NCBI RefSeq assembly: GCF_029960785.1
Contig: NZ_JASBQE010000062.1
Location: 1 to 64,000 of the forward strand
Reading direction: 5' to 3'
From: Polyangium sp. 15x6
GTDB lineage: Bacteria > Myxococcota_A > Polyangia > Polyangiales > Polyangiaceae
Length of the DNA: 64,000 nt
The position numbers were made by a program, and so were the translations under genes. Position 1 is the stretch's first letter. Every line of letters begins with the position of its first letter. The notes under the pieces are model-generated. The model was not told the DNA's origin and did not search any database. It saw nothing but the letters and a program-made list of their open reading frames with translations. Positions 33,891 to 42,200 of this stretch are shown in pieces.

Positions 33891-34816
33891 TGGCCGCGAT
33901 GCCGAAGAGGGAGGCGCTCACCATCGGGGAGTTGTCGCGGCGGACGGGGATCCCCGTCAAGACGCTCCGATTCTACTCGGACGAAGGGCTTTTGCCGCCG
34001 GCGCGGCGATCACACGCCAATTATCGCCTGTACGACGAGGCGCAGATCGTTCGCGTCGAGCTCGTGCGTACGCTCCGGGAAGCGGGGGTCGACCTCGCCA
34101 CGATCCGGAAGGTGCTCGCGCGCAACCTATCGCTCGAAGAAGCGCTCCGCCTGCGGCTCGCCGCGGTCGAAGCCCACGTGGCCTCGCTCTCGCGCGTTGC
34201 CGCCGCGCTCCGCGCCGCGCTTCGCGCAGAACCCACCGAAAAGGATCTCCGGAGGTTGTGGACCGTGACTCGACTCTCGAATGAAGAACGCAAGGCGGTC
34301 ATCACCCGTTTTTACGATCAAGTCGCCGACGGCGTGCCCGTGGACGGCGAGTGGATGCGAGGGATGATCGAGGCGAGCACCCCGAAGCTGCCGGACGACG
34401 CCACGCCCGCGCAGCTCGAGGCGTGGATCGAGCTCGCCGAGATCCTCGCCGATCCGACGTTCATCGCGAACATGCGCGTGATGGCGGCCGTGACGTGGAA
34501 CGAAGGGATCGACCAGGCGGCCCTCCTCCGCGCGCAGAGCGAGGCCATCGCGGCCGCACGCGAGGCGCGGGGGCGAGGCGTGGATCCACATTCCGCCGAG
34601 GCGCTCGTGATCGCCGAGCGGTTTGTCCGGGCCACCGCAGCGGCGTGCGGCAGGGAGCTCGACGACGCCTTCGAGGAGCAGCTGAGAAAGACGCAGGATC
34701 CGCGCACGCTGCGCTACTGGGAGCTCGTCTCCGCGATGACGGGCGAGCCCCTCTCGCCCGCGTACGAGGACGGGCGCTGGCTCGGTGCCGCGGTCGCGAG
34801 ATTCCTCGAACACTGA
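33890..34816 (+). CDS. MerR family regulator (TipAS-like)
   Basis: A 308-residue regulator. The N-terminal MerR winged helix (about 8-78) reads LTIGELSRRTGIPVKTLRFYSDEGLLPPARR. A dimer helix follows, then a long all-helical C-terminal domain (about 120-300) without the Cys ligands of metal-sensing MerR proteins, so a small-molecule sensor is likely. The start is GTG 33890; ATG 33899 would remove three residues. The alpha/beta hydrolase begins 14 bases after the stop with a strong ribosome site and is presumably the regulated partner. Confidence 0.9.
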   Translation: MAAMPKREALTIGELSRRTGIPVKTLRFYSDEGLLPPARRSHANYRLYDEAQIVRVELVRTLREAGVDLATIRKVLARNLSLEEALRLRLAAVEAHVASLSRVAAALRAALRAEPTEKDLRRLWTVTRLSNEERKAVITRFYDQVADGVPVDGEWMRGMIEASTPKLPDDATPAQLEAWIELAEILADPTFIANMRVMAAVTWNEGIDQAALLRAQSEAIAAAREARGRGVDPHSAEALVIAERFVRATAAACGRELDDAFEEQLRKTQDPRTLRYWELVSAMTGEPLSPAYEDGRWLGAAVARFLEH

Positions 34817-34830
34817 AGGGAGGAGCGAGT

Positions 34831-35574
34831 ATGTCACGTCGTCGGCCAGCCATTCATCGCGAGACGTACGGTCAGGGCACACCGCTCCTCCTCGGGTTCC
34901 CGATCATGGCGTCCGCCTGGCAAGGGGATCCCGAACGCGCGATCCTGAAGGGATATCTCGACCGCTTGACCGACCGATATCGGGTCCTTGTCGTGGATTA
35001 TCCGAGCCTCGGCCCCGATATCGGCAAGAGCGAGCCGATCCCTGCGAACGAGCTCTCCGCCGAGCGCGTCTGCTCCGATTTGCTCGCGGTCGCGGACGAG
35101 GTCGGATTCGACCGGTTCGCATTCTGGGGTTACTCGTGGGGCGGGGTCGTCGGCCTAGATCTCGCGTCGCGGACCGATCGCGTCTCTGCCTTGGTTTGTG
35201 GCGGCTGGCCTCCGCTCGCAGCCCCTTACGTGGAGATGCTCGCCATCACGCGCATGATGGCAGCTGCCCCGGAGGTCCCCGTCCGCGTCGATCCATTCGT
35301 CACGTTTTACGAGAGCATTCAGGGAAAGCCAGAAGCCGAGGCGCTCGCTCGTATCTCGTGTCCGCGGATGGCGTTCGTCGGCGCGGCGGATGAAATGGAT
35401 TATCCCGGCGGGATTTCGCTGCGGATCGCGTCGACGGTGCAGGAGCGGCGCCCGGAGCTCGAGCGCCTCGGGTGGCGCGTGCTCGAGGTTCCCGGGCGCG
35501 ATCACGGGCTCTACATGGATCCGGCGACCGTCGTTCCCCTCGTCAGGGAGTTTCTCGATCCCGTGTGCAGATGA
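34831..35574 (+). CDS. alpha/beta fold hydrolase (MerR operon)
   Basis: A 247-residue cytoplasmic hydrolase. The nucleophile elbow is GYSWGG (Ser), the acid is probably in GAADEMD, and the His is in GRDHGLYMD near the end. No signal peptide. The start ATG 34831 is fixed by AAGGGAGGAGCGAGT. Its position behind the merR gene suggests it detoxifies or converts the regulator's ligand (inference). Confidence 0.9.
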   Translation: MSRRRPAIHRETYGQGTPLLLGFPIMASAWQGDPERAILKGYLDRLTDRYRVLVVDYPSLGPDIGKSEPIPANELSAERVCSDLLAVADEVGFDRFAFWGYSWGGVVGLDLASRTDRVSALVCGGWPPLAAPYVEMLAITRMMAAAPEVPVRVDPFVTFYESIQGKPEAEALARISCPRMAFVGAADEMDYPGGISLRIASTVQERRPELERLGWRVLEVPGRDHGLYMDPATVVPLVREFLDPVCR

Positions 35575-35830
35575 GCGCCGCACGGCACGTGCGATACACA
35601 TATACGCCCACGGTTCAAGGAAATTCGACCGCACCGCGCGTCGTATGCTTCGCGAGCTCGGTTTCACACCTGGTCAGTCGGGTCGCCACGTTGCATCAAG
35701 ACTCACACGAGAAGCCTGTCCACAGCTTCCCTCCTCACACGCCGGCGTACAGCCGGGCGCATGCGCTTTCCGTCTGGCGGGCGCTTGCGAGCTGTGATGG
35801 TATCGCGTTGTCTGGCTTTCTCGGTGAGGC

Positions 35831-36970
35831 ATGCACACCATCGACGATCCGGAACGATTGCACGAGTTCTTCCGTGAGCACCCGGACGCGCAGATCATCG
35901 CGAGCCGCGAAGGGCATTGCCTTCACGTCAACGACGCGGCCGCGAGCGCGCTGGGCAACGACGTCCGACCGGAGACCTTGCTCTCCGAGCGCGTGCATCC
36001 GGGGGATTACGGGCATTTCCTGTCGGAGTGGGCAGCGGTCCTCTCGAGCGGCACGTCGTCTGCGTTCACGGTGTTGCTCGGCCGCAAGGGCGCGAGGGCG
36101 CGGGCATTCGTCGTCCACGCGCGCCGCGCGTCCACCGGCAACAGAGTCCACGTGTCGTTGCGGCCCAAGGAGGCCGAGATCGAAGGGGACCAGTCCTCCG
36201 TGCGGCGCCGCGAGCAGGTGCTGCGCGTCGTCCTCGACAATCTCCCCATCCTGGTCTGGGCCACCGACAAAGAGGGCGTGTGCACGTTTGCCGATGGAAA
36301 AGGCCTGGAGCTCTCCAGTAGACGGCCCGAGGACATCATCGGCAGCAACGCCCTCACGATGTACCCGCCGGAGAACACGACCGGCTTGAGGCTGGCCCTC
36401 GAAGGGACAATGACCCGGCACGTCAGCGCCGACAATGGCCAGTACTGGGACAACCGGGACATTCCCGTGCAGGACGATGACGGGAACGTGATCGGGACCG
36501 TGGGCATGTCGCTCAACATCACCGAGCTGCAGCAGGCCAAGGCCGAGCTCGAGGCGAAGCTCGCGCTCATCGAGCGGCAACAAGAGGTGATCCGCAACCT
36601 GGAGACCCCCATCATCCAGGTCTGGGATCACGTGCTCACCCTGCCCATGGTGGGCGTCGTCGACAGCCGCCGCGCCTCGCGGGTCATGGATGACGTGCTC
36701 GGCGCCGTCAATCGCACGTCCGCGCGGTTCGCCATTCTCGATCTGACGGGCGTGGACGTCATCGATACGGCCACGGCGAGCCACCTCTTCTCCATCATCG
36801 GGGCCGTCCGCCTGCTCGGCGCCGAGGGGATCATCTCCGGCATCCGGCCGAACGTCGCGCAGACCATGGTCAGCATGGGCGTCGACCTGTCGAGCGTCAT
36901 CACGCTGTCGAGCCTGCGCGACGCGCTCGCATTGTGCATGCGCCGGATGCGGGAGAACGGGCGGCGGTAG
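35831..36970 (+). CDS. PAS-PAS-STAS (RsbR-like) protein
   Basis: A 379-residue relative of the protein at 30352. An N-terminal degenerate PAS (about 5-110), a second PAS with PAC (about 125-245), a linker helix (about 240-265) and a C-terminal STAS domain (LDLTGVDVIDTATASHL, GIRPNVAQTMVSMGVDL). Unlike the first, it keeps hydroxyl residues at both stressosome phosphorylation positions: Ser279 (VVDSRRA) and Thr313 (VIDTA). It may be the phosphorylatable member of a pair. The start ATG 35831 follows about 250 bases of non-coding DNA. It converges on the terpene operon. Confidence 0.87.
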   Translation: MHTIDDPERLHEFFREHPDAQIIASREGHCLHVNDAAASALGNDVRPETLLSERVHPGDYGHFLSEWAAVLSSGTSSAFTVLLGRKGARARAFVVHARRASTGNRVHVSLRPKEAEIEGDQSSVRRREQVLRVVLDNLPILVWATDKEGVCTFADGKGLELSSRRPEDIIGSNALTMYPPENTTGLRLALEGTMTRHVSADNGQYWDNRDIPVQDDDGNVIGTVGMSLNITELQQAKAELEAKLALIERQQEVIRNLETPIIQVWDHVLTLPMVGVVDSRRASRVMDDVLGAVNRTSARFAILDLTGVDVIDTATASHLFSIIGAVRLLGAEGIISGIRPNVAQTMVSMGVDLSSVITLSSLRDALALCMRRMRENGRR

Positions 36971-36991
36971 GAGAAGCAGCGTCTCCGGCGA

Positions 36992-38350
36992 TTACGCCGC
37001 CACGGCCGCCGCGGTCTGCCGCGCGACGACCTTCACCTTGACGCCCGGAGGCGGCCGCAGCGCGATTTTCCCGCTCGCCAGGAGGGGGCCTTTTTCGAGG
37101 AGCATCACGCGGTAGCGCTGCGCCACGGTCGCTAGCGTGAGCACGGCTTCCATCGTGGCGAAGTGCTGGCCCATGCATACCCGCGGTCCGAGTCCGAACG
37201 GAATGTAGGCCCCGCGGGGGAGGTGCTTCTCGGCGCCCCCCCGGAAGCGTTCGGGATTGAAGCGCTCGGGCTCGGGGAAATACCGCTCGTCCCGATGGAT
37301 CACGTAGGGCGAGACGTAGATGATGCTGCCTTTCGCGATCGGATAGCCCCCGAAGACGAGGTCCTCGGTCGTCTCTCGCGGGAAGAGCATCCACCCCGTC
37401 GGGTAGAGGCGCAATGTCTCCTTGATGATCATGTGTGTATAGGCGAGCTGCGGGAGATCGTCGGCCGTCGGGGGGCGCCCGCCGAGCACGCGGTCGAGCT
37501 CCTCCCAGAGCGCGGCCTCCACCTCGGGGTTCTGCGCGAGCATGATCCACGCCCATACCAGCGAGTATGCCGTCGTCTCGTGGCCCGCGGAGAACATTGC
37601 GATCAGGTAATCCCGCAGCTCGTCGTGCGTCACGCCGCGCCCGTGGCCGTGCGCGAGCATCAACATCGAGAGGAGGTCGCCCCTGTCCTGCCCCGAATTC
37701 CGCCAATCCTCCGCGAATTTCATCACGATCGCGTCGAGCTCCTGGATGGCCTCCCGCTTGCGGCGGTTGTGCTCGATCGGCACCCACATGGGGATCGGGA
37801 ACGAGATGTCGTACTCCGTGCCGAGCAGCCCGAGGATGTTGGTCATCGCCGCCGCGGCGCGCGGGACGATGTCGGATGCGTCTGCGTTGAAGAGCGTCAA
37901 GCAGACGTTCTGGATCGTCACACGCAGCATCTCGGTGTCGATCTCGTATTCGCCGCCCGAGCGCCATCCGTTGATCCCCTGGAGCGCCTGCTCCACGAAG
38001 ACGCGACAATAACCATCGAGGCGCCGCGGCTGGAAGGCGGGCTGCGCCATCTTGCGCTGCCGGTCGTGCACCTCGCCGTTGGAGGTGACGACGCCGTTGC
38101 CGAAGAACGGGGCCACGATCATCTGGTGAATCCGCTCCTTCGGCATCTTCTTCGGCTGCTCGACGAGGATCTCGTGGACGCACTCGGGGCGGCTCAAGAG
38201 ATATGCGTGGCGAGGCCCGACGCGAAAATGAACGAAGTCACCGTAGGTCTTGGCGATGCTCGTCAGGAACTCGAGCTTGTCTTTGCGCAGGTCGAGCACG
38301 CTGCCGAGGAGGGGGAGTCCTTTGGGGCCAGGCGGATAGTGGGTTTTCAT
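36992..38350 (-). CDS. cytochrome P450
   Basis: A 452-residue soluble bacterial P450. I-helix AGHETT, K-helix ExxR in ETLRLYP, the FNPERF region, and the heme loop PFGLGPRVCMG with Cys392 as the iron ligand. It starts MKTHYPPGPKG (the Pro-rich hinge, no membrane anchor), with AAGGAACACC upstream of ATG 38350. It is the third gene of a leftward operon after a prenyl synthase and a UbiA-type cyclase, 17 bases behind the latter. It most likely oxidises the terpene made by them. A redox partner gene is not adjacent. Confidence 0.93.
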   Translation of the reverse strand: MKTHYPPGPKGLPLLGSVLDLRKDKLEFLTSIAKTYGDFVHFRVGPRHAYLLSRPECVHEILVEQPKKMPKERIHQMIVAPFFGNGVVTSNGEVHDRQRKMAQPAFQPRRLDGYCRVFVEQALQGINGWRSGGEYEIDTEMLRVTIQNVCLTLFNADASDIVPRAAAAMTNILGLLGTEYDISFPIPMWVPIEHNRRKREAIQELDAIVMKFAEDWRNSGQDRGDLLSMLMLAHGHGRGVTHDELRDYLIAMFSAGHETTAYSLVWAWIMLAQNPEVEAALWEELDRVLGGRPPTADDLPQLAYTHMIIKETLRLYPTGWMLFPRETTEDLVFGGYPIAKGSIIYVSPYVIHRDERYFPEPERFNPERFRGGAEKHLPRGAYIPFGLGPRVCMGQHFATMEAVLTLATVAQRYRVMLLEKGPLLASGKIALRPPPGVKVKVVARQTAAAVAA

Positions 38351-38367
38351 GGTGTTCCTTGGTTCCT

Positions 38368-39270
38368 TCAGAGGACGACGACGGCGGTGGTGAGGAGCAG
38401 GCAATACCAGCCCGTGAAGAGGAGATAGGTGACGTGATCTTCCCGCGGCGTGCGGCAAAGAACGACGCGGATTGCGATCGCGAGCGCCGCGGCCCCGAGG
38501 ACGGCGTCCGAGGCCCAGACCGACCCTCGCGCGCCCGCGGGCTGCATCAGCGTGACATGAACGGCAATCGGCAACAGCCCAAAACACACGGCAAGCAGGA
38601 TGCGCGTCGCGCGCTCGCCGAAGACGAGCGGGAACGTGCGCCGACCGGAGGCGCGATCCCCGTCCATGTCGCGCAGGTCCTGCACGGAGACCAGCGGGAA
38701 AATCGCGGCCGCGGGCAAGAGGATCCACCTCCACGCGAGCGGCGAGAGGGGCGTGACCATTTGCCATGCCGCGGCGAGCTGGACGAGGATCCCGAGCGAC
38801 ATGCAAAGGTTCTTGACGACCCAGTTCCGCGCGCCGAGCACGACGTTGTGCACGAGAATGATGAGCTGCCAGCCGAGCGCATACTCGACCACCCCGAGCC
38901 ACGCGCCGGCGAGGGTGAACAGCGCCATCACCACGGCCCAGCGCTGCCACGCTCCGCGCACCGATACGAGGCCCCTCACCAGCGGTCGGTGTGGCTTGTT
39001 GCGCCGGTCCTCCTCGAGCCCCGTGGCCTGGTTGGCGAGGCAAAAGGCATAAATATAAAGGAAGAAGTAAAGCAGGCTACGAGCCATCGCGCCCGGCAAC
39101 CGTGCCGGATCCGCGCCCGTCGTTTTCCACGCCGCCAGCGTGAACAAGAACGCCGGGACCACCGCCGAGGACAGGTCGCCCGCGACGAAGGACCAGAAGA
39201 GCGACAGCTCGCGCGCGAAGGGGTTTGGCACGGCGCGCGCGGGCCGCATATCGGAAGGGAGGACGCTCAT
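38368..39270 (-). CDS. UbiA-superfamily membrane enzyme, terpene cyclase type
   Basis: A 300-residue protein with eight or nine membrane helices. The first aspartate-rich motif is changed to NQATGLEEDRRNKPHRP (80-96), and the second is QDLRDMDGDRASGRRT (197-212). The NQ...ED..NKP.RP form is the one known from UbiA-type terpene cyclases such as fungal Fma-TC rather than aromatic prenyltransferases (NDxxD). Set between a GGPP-synthase-like gene and a P450, a cyclase of GGPP is the best guess. ATG 39270 has CGGAG nine bases upstream; ATG 39300, which overlaps the previous stop as ATGA, is the alternative. Confidence 0.85.
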   Translation of the reverse strand: MSVLPSDMRPARAVPNPFARELSLFWSFVAGDLSSAVVPAFLFTLAAWKTTGADPARLPGAMARSLLYFFLYIYAFCLANQATGLEEDRRNKPHRPLVRGLVSVRGAWQRWAVVMALFTLAGAWLGVVEYALGWQLIILVHNVVLGARNWVVKNLCMSLGILVQLAAAWQMVTPLSPLAWRWILLPAAAIFPLVSVQDLRDMDGDRASGRRTFPLVFGERATRILLAVCFGLLPIAVHVTLMQPAGARGSVWASDAVLGAAALAIAIRVVLCRTPREDHVTYLLFTGWYCLLLTTAVVVL

Positions 39271-39296
39271 GGACGAAGCTCCGCGATTGCCAGGCC

Positions 39297-40208
39297 TCAT
39301 CGGAGGCTTTGGATGAGCGATCCCGCGAGGGCCACGAGCGGCGTCGCGCGGTCGCCGAAGACGGCGACGTCACGGCGGGCGTCCGCGATCAAGACCTCCG
39401 CGAGGCGGCGGGATTCCGCGAGCCCGAGAACGCGCGGATAGGTCGCCTTGCCGGCGGACGCGTCGTTCCCGACGCTCTTGCCGAGCGCCTCGCGGGTCGA
39501 CGTGACGTCGAGGATATCGTCGACGATCTGGAAGGCGAGCCCGAGCCGCTGCGCGTATCGGCGCAGGCGGGCCTTCATGGGCGCATCCGCGCCGCCGAGG
39601 ATCGCCCCCGAGAGCACGGAGGCCTCGAGGAGCGCACCCGTCTTGCGGGTATGGATGTCCTGCAGTACCTCCACGCCGACCTCGGATTTGCCTTCGCTCG
39701 CGAGGTCCTTCACCTGGCCGCCGGCGAGCCCGCGTGGCCCTGCGGCGCGGCCGAGCTCGGCGACGACCGCGAGCGTCCGTTTGGCCGGGACGTGGGCGGT
39801 GTGGCGGGCGATGAGCTCGAACGAATGGGCGAGCAGGCTGTCGCCGGCGAGAATGGCGAGCGCCTCCCCGTACATCTTGTGGTTCGTGGGACGGCCGCGC
39901 CTGTAATCCCCGTCGTCCATCGACGGCAGGTCGTCGTGGATGAGCGACATCGTATGGATCATCTCGATGGCGCACGCCGTGGGCAGGGCGATCTCGGCCC
40001 GCGCGCCGGCGACCTCGCAACCTGCGAGGCAAAGGATGGGGCGCAGCCGTTTTCCGCCGGCGAGCAGGGAATAGCGCATTGCCTCGTAGAGAGCCCTCGG
40101 CTCTTCGAGGGCCAAAAAAGTCTCCAGCGTCGCGTCGATCCTCGCGCGACGGATGTTCAGGTACGTTCCCAGATCGAAGGAACGATCTGGCTCGATATTC
40201 ATGGTCAT
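39297..40208 (-). CDS. polyprenyl diphosphate synthase, GGPP synthase-like
   Basis: A 303-residue all-helical trans-prenyltransferase. First Asp-rich motif HDDLPSMDD (91-99), second DDILD (230-234), GGKRLRP substrate loop, and the KTG and GKSVGND motifs. The stretch EMIHTMSLIHDDLPSMDD with Met at the fifth position before the first motif matches plant/cyanobacterial type GGPP synthases more than FPP synthases (Tyr there), so a C20 product is likely. GGAGG lies six bases before ATG 40208. It heads the terpene operon; the next gene overlaps or starts 26 bases later. Confidence 0.92.
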   Translation of the reverse strand: MTMNIEPDRSFDLGTYLNIRRARIDATLETFLALEEPRALYEAMRYSLLAGGKRLRPILCLAGCEVAGARAEIALPTACAIEMIHTMSLIHDDLPSMDDGDYRRGRPTNHKMYGEALAILAGDSLLAHSFELIARHTAHVPAKRTLAVVAELGRAAGPRGLAGGQVKDLASEGKSEVGVEVLQDIHTRKTGALLEASVLSGAILGGADAPMKARLRRYAQRLGLAFQIVDDILDVTSTREALGKSVGNDASAGKATYPRVLGLAESRRLAEVLIADARRDVAVFGDRATPLVALAGSLIQSLR

Positions 40209-40346
40209 TGCGGCCTCCAGAAGACGGAGCGATCCCTTCCGCGCGTGCCGGATCGCGCGACAATGGCCTCACGCGGGCGCTCCGGCACATGCCCGGGAGC
40301 GACCGAGTCGCGCGAGACTCCGCCACAGATATGGATGTTTCCCCGC

Positions 40347-40371
40347 GTCGTCCGCACACAGCGCGGACGAC
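40347..40371. promoter_or_regulatory. inverted repeat GTCGTCCGC-N7-GCGGACGAC
   Basis: Perfect nine-base arms around a seven-base centre (ACACAGC), about 140 bases upstream of the prenyl synthase start. No T-run follows on either side, so an operator or leader hairpin is more likely than a terminator. Confidence 0.45.
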
Positions 40372-40454
40372 CCAAACCTCACGATCGACGAAAACCCCGA
40401 CGACCCCGCAAGCCCCCCCTACGAGCTTGGTTCGTTTAGGGTTCCCTACCGGCA

Positions 40455-40477
40455 CTCGCGTGAGCAACTCACGCGAG
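40455..40477. promoter_or_regulatory. inverted repeat CTCGCGTGAG-CAA-CTCACGCGAG
   Basis: Perfect ten-base arms with a three-base centre. It can be a tight hairpin or the binding site of a dimeric regulator. It lies about 250 bases from the prenyl synthase start and 195 from the small acidic protein. Confidence 0.5.
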
Positions 40478-40670
40478 CGTTACTACATAGCACGGACAGA
40501 CGGTGTCATGCCATGGACGGTTTCATCTTCAACCGTCAGAAACTTGCTTCGTCGTCGCCGCAACAAGTGACAGTTACGTTTCGTTGTCTTGGTCCGGGTC
40601 ATGTGCTGGATTGAACCGGCGGTTCCCATCCCTTTGCACATTTTCTCTCGAAGCACATCTGCGTCCTGCC

Positions 40671-41012
40671 ATGAACTACGACGACTTCATTCGAACGCGC
40701 CGTTACGTCGAAGACGCGGGAGCTGCGCTCCCCTTTTGGGACGAATCCTGGGAGCCGTGGCTGCGGCGCGTCTGCGAACGCCGAGCGTGGCCGTATCCGG
40801 ACGTGATCGGGGCGTATGTCTACGGCCTTCCCGACGATCCGCTCGTGATCTTCGACGCGAAACACGTGGCCGGTCGATGGCTCCTCAATCTGGAGGATTC
40901 GGATCTGTTTGGCGACGACCTGGACGCGCTCGAGCGGTCCCTGTTCGAGTGCGCGAGTGACCCTTACGACGAGGAAGAGTGGCAGAAGTTCGTCACGTCG
41001 TGGCCGGGATGA
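40671..41012 (+). CDS. small acidic hypothetical protein
   Basis: A 113-residue protein, MNYDDFIRTRRYVEDAG, rich in Asp, Glu and Trp, with a C-terminal acidic stretch YDEEEWQKF. No signal peptide or known domain. The frame stays open upstream, but the extension is Ser/Cys-rich and unlike the rest, so ATG 40671 is preferred. It converges on the amidohydrolase gene. Confidence 0.65.
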   Translation: MNYDDFIRTRRYVEDAGAALPFWDESWEPWLRRVCERRAWPYPDVIGAYVYGLPDDPLVIFDAKHVAGRWLLNLEDSDLFGDDLDALERSLFECASDPYDEEEWQKFVTSWPG

Positions 41013-41017
41013 GGCCG

Positions 41018-42019
41018 TCACCGCACGCAGCTACCAAGCCACCGCCGCGCGTTCTCGCCGAGGAGCTTTTGCAGCAATGCAGCGGGCAGCGCCTGTCCTC
41101 GATAAGGTGCCGGTGACAGACCTCCCAGCGGGTTTTGCCGCCAGAAGGTGAAGCTCTCGTCGCGCAGGAGGCCGAGGTTCGCGCTCACCTGCATGTCCCA
41201 CTCGTCCTGCCAGGTCGGTCCCGCGCGTACCGTCACGAGGTCGCTGCCGAAAAGAAAGCGCTCGGGCGTCTTTTCGAGGATCTTCCGGAGCCGGTCGTGC
41301 TCCTTTTCGAGATAGGTAAAACCCTGCGCGGCAGCGTCGCTGGAGCCATGGCTCGTGTCGAAGAGCAGCGACGGGAATGCGTCGCGGATGGCCTCGAATC
41401 GGTCGAGATCCGTCCGGCTCCCGCAGAGGTGCGGGCAAACGGCGCGTAACTTCGGGAAGGCGCGCAGGACGCCTTCGAGTTCGCCGCGGAAACGCACCGT
41501 ATTCACGTGCACGAGGACGGGGACGTCGCGCTCTTCCATGCGCGCGAAGAGCGGTCGGTGCGCGGGATCATCGAGCGGCCGCTCGTGGAACGCGTGATGC
41601 CCGTCGTAAAGCTTGACGCCGCACGCGCCGCGGGCGAGCAGGGCATCGAGGGTTTGGGGCTCGTCGTGGGCGAGATCGAGCGTCACGAATGGGATGAGCC
41701 TCGTCGGATGCGCCGCGGCGGCCGCGAGCACCACCTCGTTGCCGCGTTGATATCCCGCGAGCCCCTTGCCGCCGCGCCCGGCGGTCGCATCCGGCGTCGC
41801 CAGAACCACGGCGCGCTTGACACCTTTCCGATCGAGCAGGCCGAGGAGCGCGGGCACGGCCTCCATATCGGTCAGGTGGATGTGCGCGTCGAGGATCGTG
41901 CCGTCGTCCGGAGCCGGCGTGGTCGAGGCGGCGGGTGGAGGCGGGTTTTCACTGCGGCACGCGGAGAGCGCGGTCACGAGGAGCAGGGCGAGCGCGCAGG
42001 GGCCGCGGCGGGCGTGCAT
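41018..42019 (-). CDS. amidohydrolase family lipoprotein
   Basis: A 333-residue exported protein with lipobox LSAC after a signal (MHARRGPCALALLLVTA) and a Pro-rich linker. The TIM-barrel metal hydrolase (amidohydrolase_2 type) is marked by DAHIHLTD at the first strand, VHVN and CPHLCG in the middle, and FGSDLV near the end. Related enzymes are decarboxylases and lactonases of carboxylate substrates. ATG 42019 begins the signal. Its promoter faces that of the next lipoprotein divergently. Confidence 0.85.
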   Translation of the reverse strand: MHARRGPCALALLLVTALSACRSENPPPPAASTTPAPDDGTILDAHIHLTDMEAVPALLGLLDRKGVKRAVVLATPDATAGRGGKGLAGYQRGNEVVLAAAAAHPTRLIPFVTLDLAHDEPQTLDALLARGACGVKLYDGHHAFHERPLDDPAHRPLFARMEERDVPVLVHVNTVRFRGELEGVLRAFPKLRAVCPHLCGSRTDLDRFEAIRDAFPSLLFDTSHGSSDAAAQGFTYLEKEHDRLRKILEKTPERFLFGSDLVTVRAGPTWQDEWDMQVSANLGLLRDESFTFWRQNPLGGLSPAPYRGQALPAALLQKLLGENARRWLGSCVR

Positions 42020-42200
42020 GGGATTCGACGGTAGCGGGGTTTTCGACCGGACCACAAGGGGCAAGGCGGGAGCGCCGCGTGAAAAAGCGCCACGTCGGAC
42101 CGGAGCAGGATTTGATCGCGTCACGTGTTTTCGAGTGGGGAGATTTCCGTTACCGTGTTTCCGGGTCCTTCGAGGATGGGGGACCCGAAGGAAGACGAAC

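Larger units (their letters stand above)
40209..40670. other. 462-bp intergenic control region of the terpene operon
   Basis: No supported gene. Reading frames here are short and lack protein-like composition, and the base composition is less GC-biased than in the genes. It holds two strong inverted repeats (40347-40371 and 40455-40477), listed separately. It lies between the divergent starts of the prenyl synthase and the small acidic protein, so it should contain both promoters. Confidence 0.6.

Noticed and set aside
35700..35712. Single DnaA-box-like sequence (CTGTCCACA)
   Set aside because: One imperfect box with no AT-rich element, no cluster and no dnaA or dnaN gene nearby; not evidence of an origin.
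40503..40670. Upstream extension of the small acidic protein
   Set aside because: Ser/Cys-rich and unlike the conserved-looking core; it would also run into the inverted-repeat control region.
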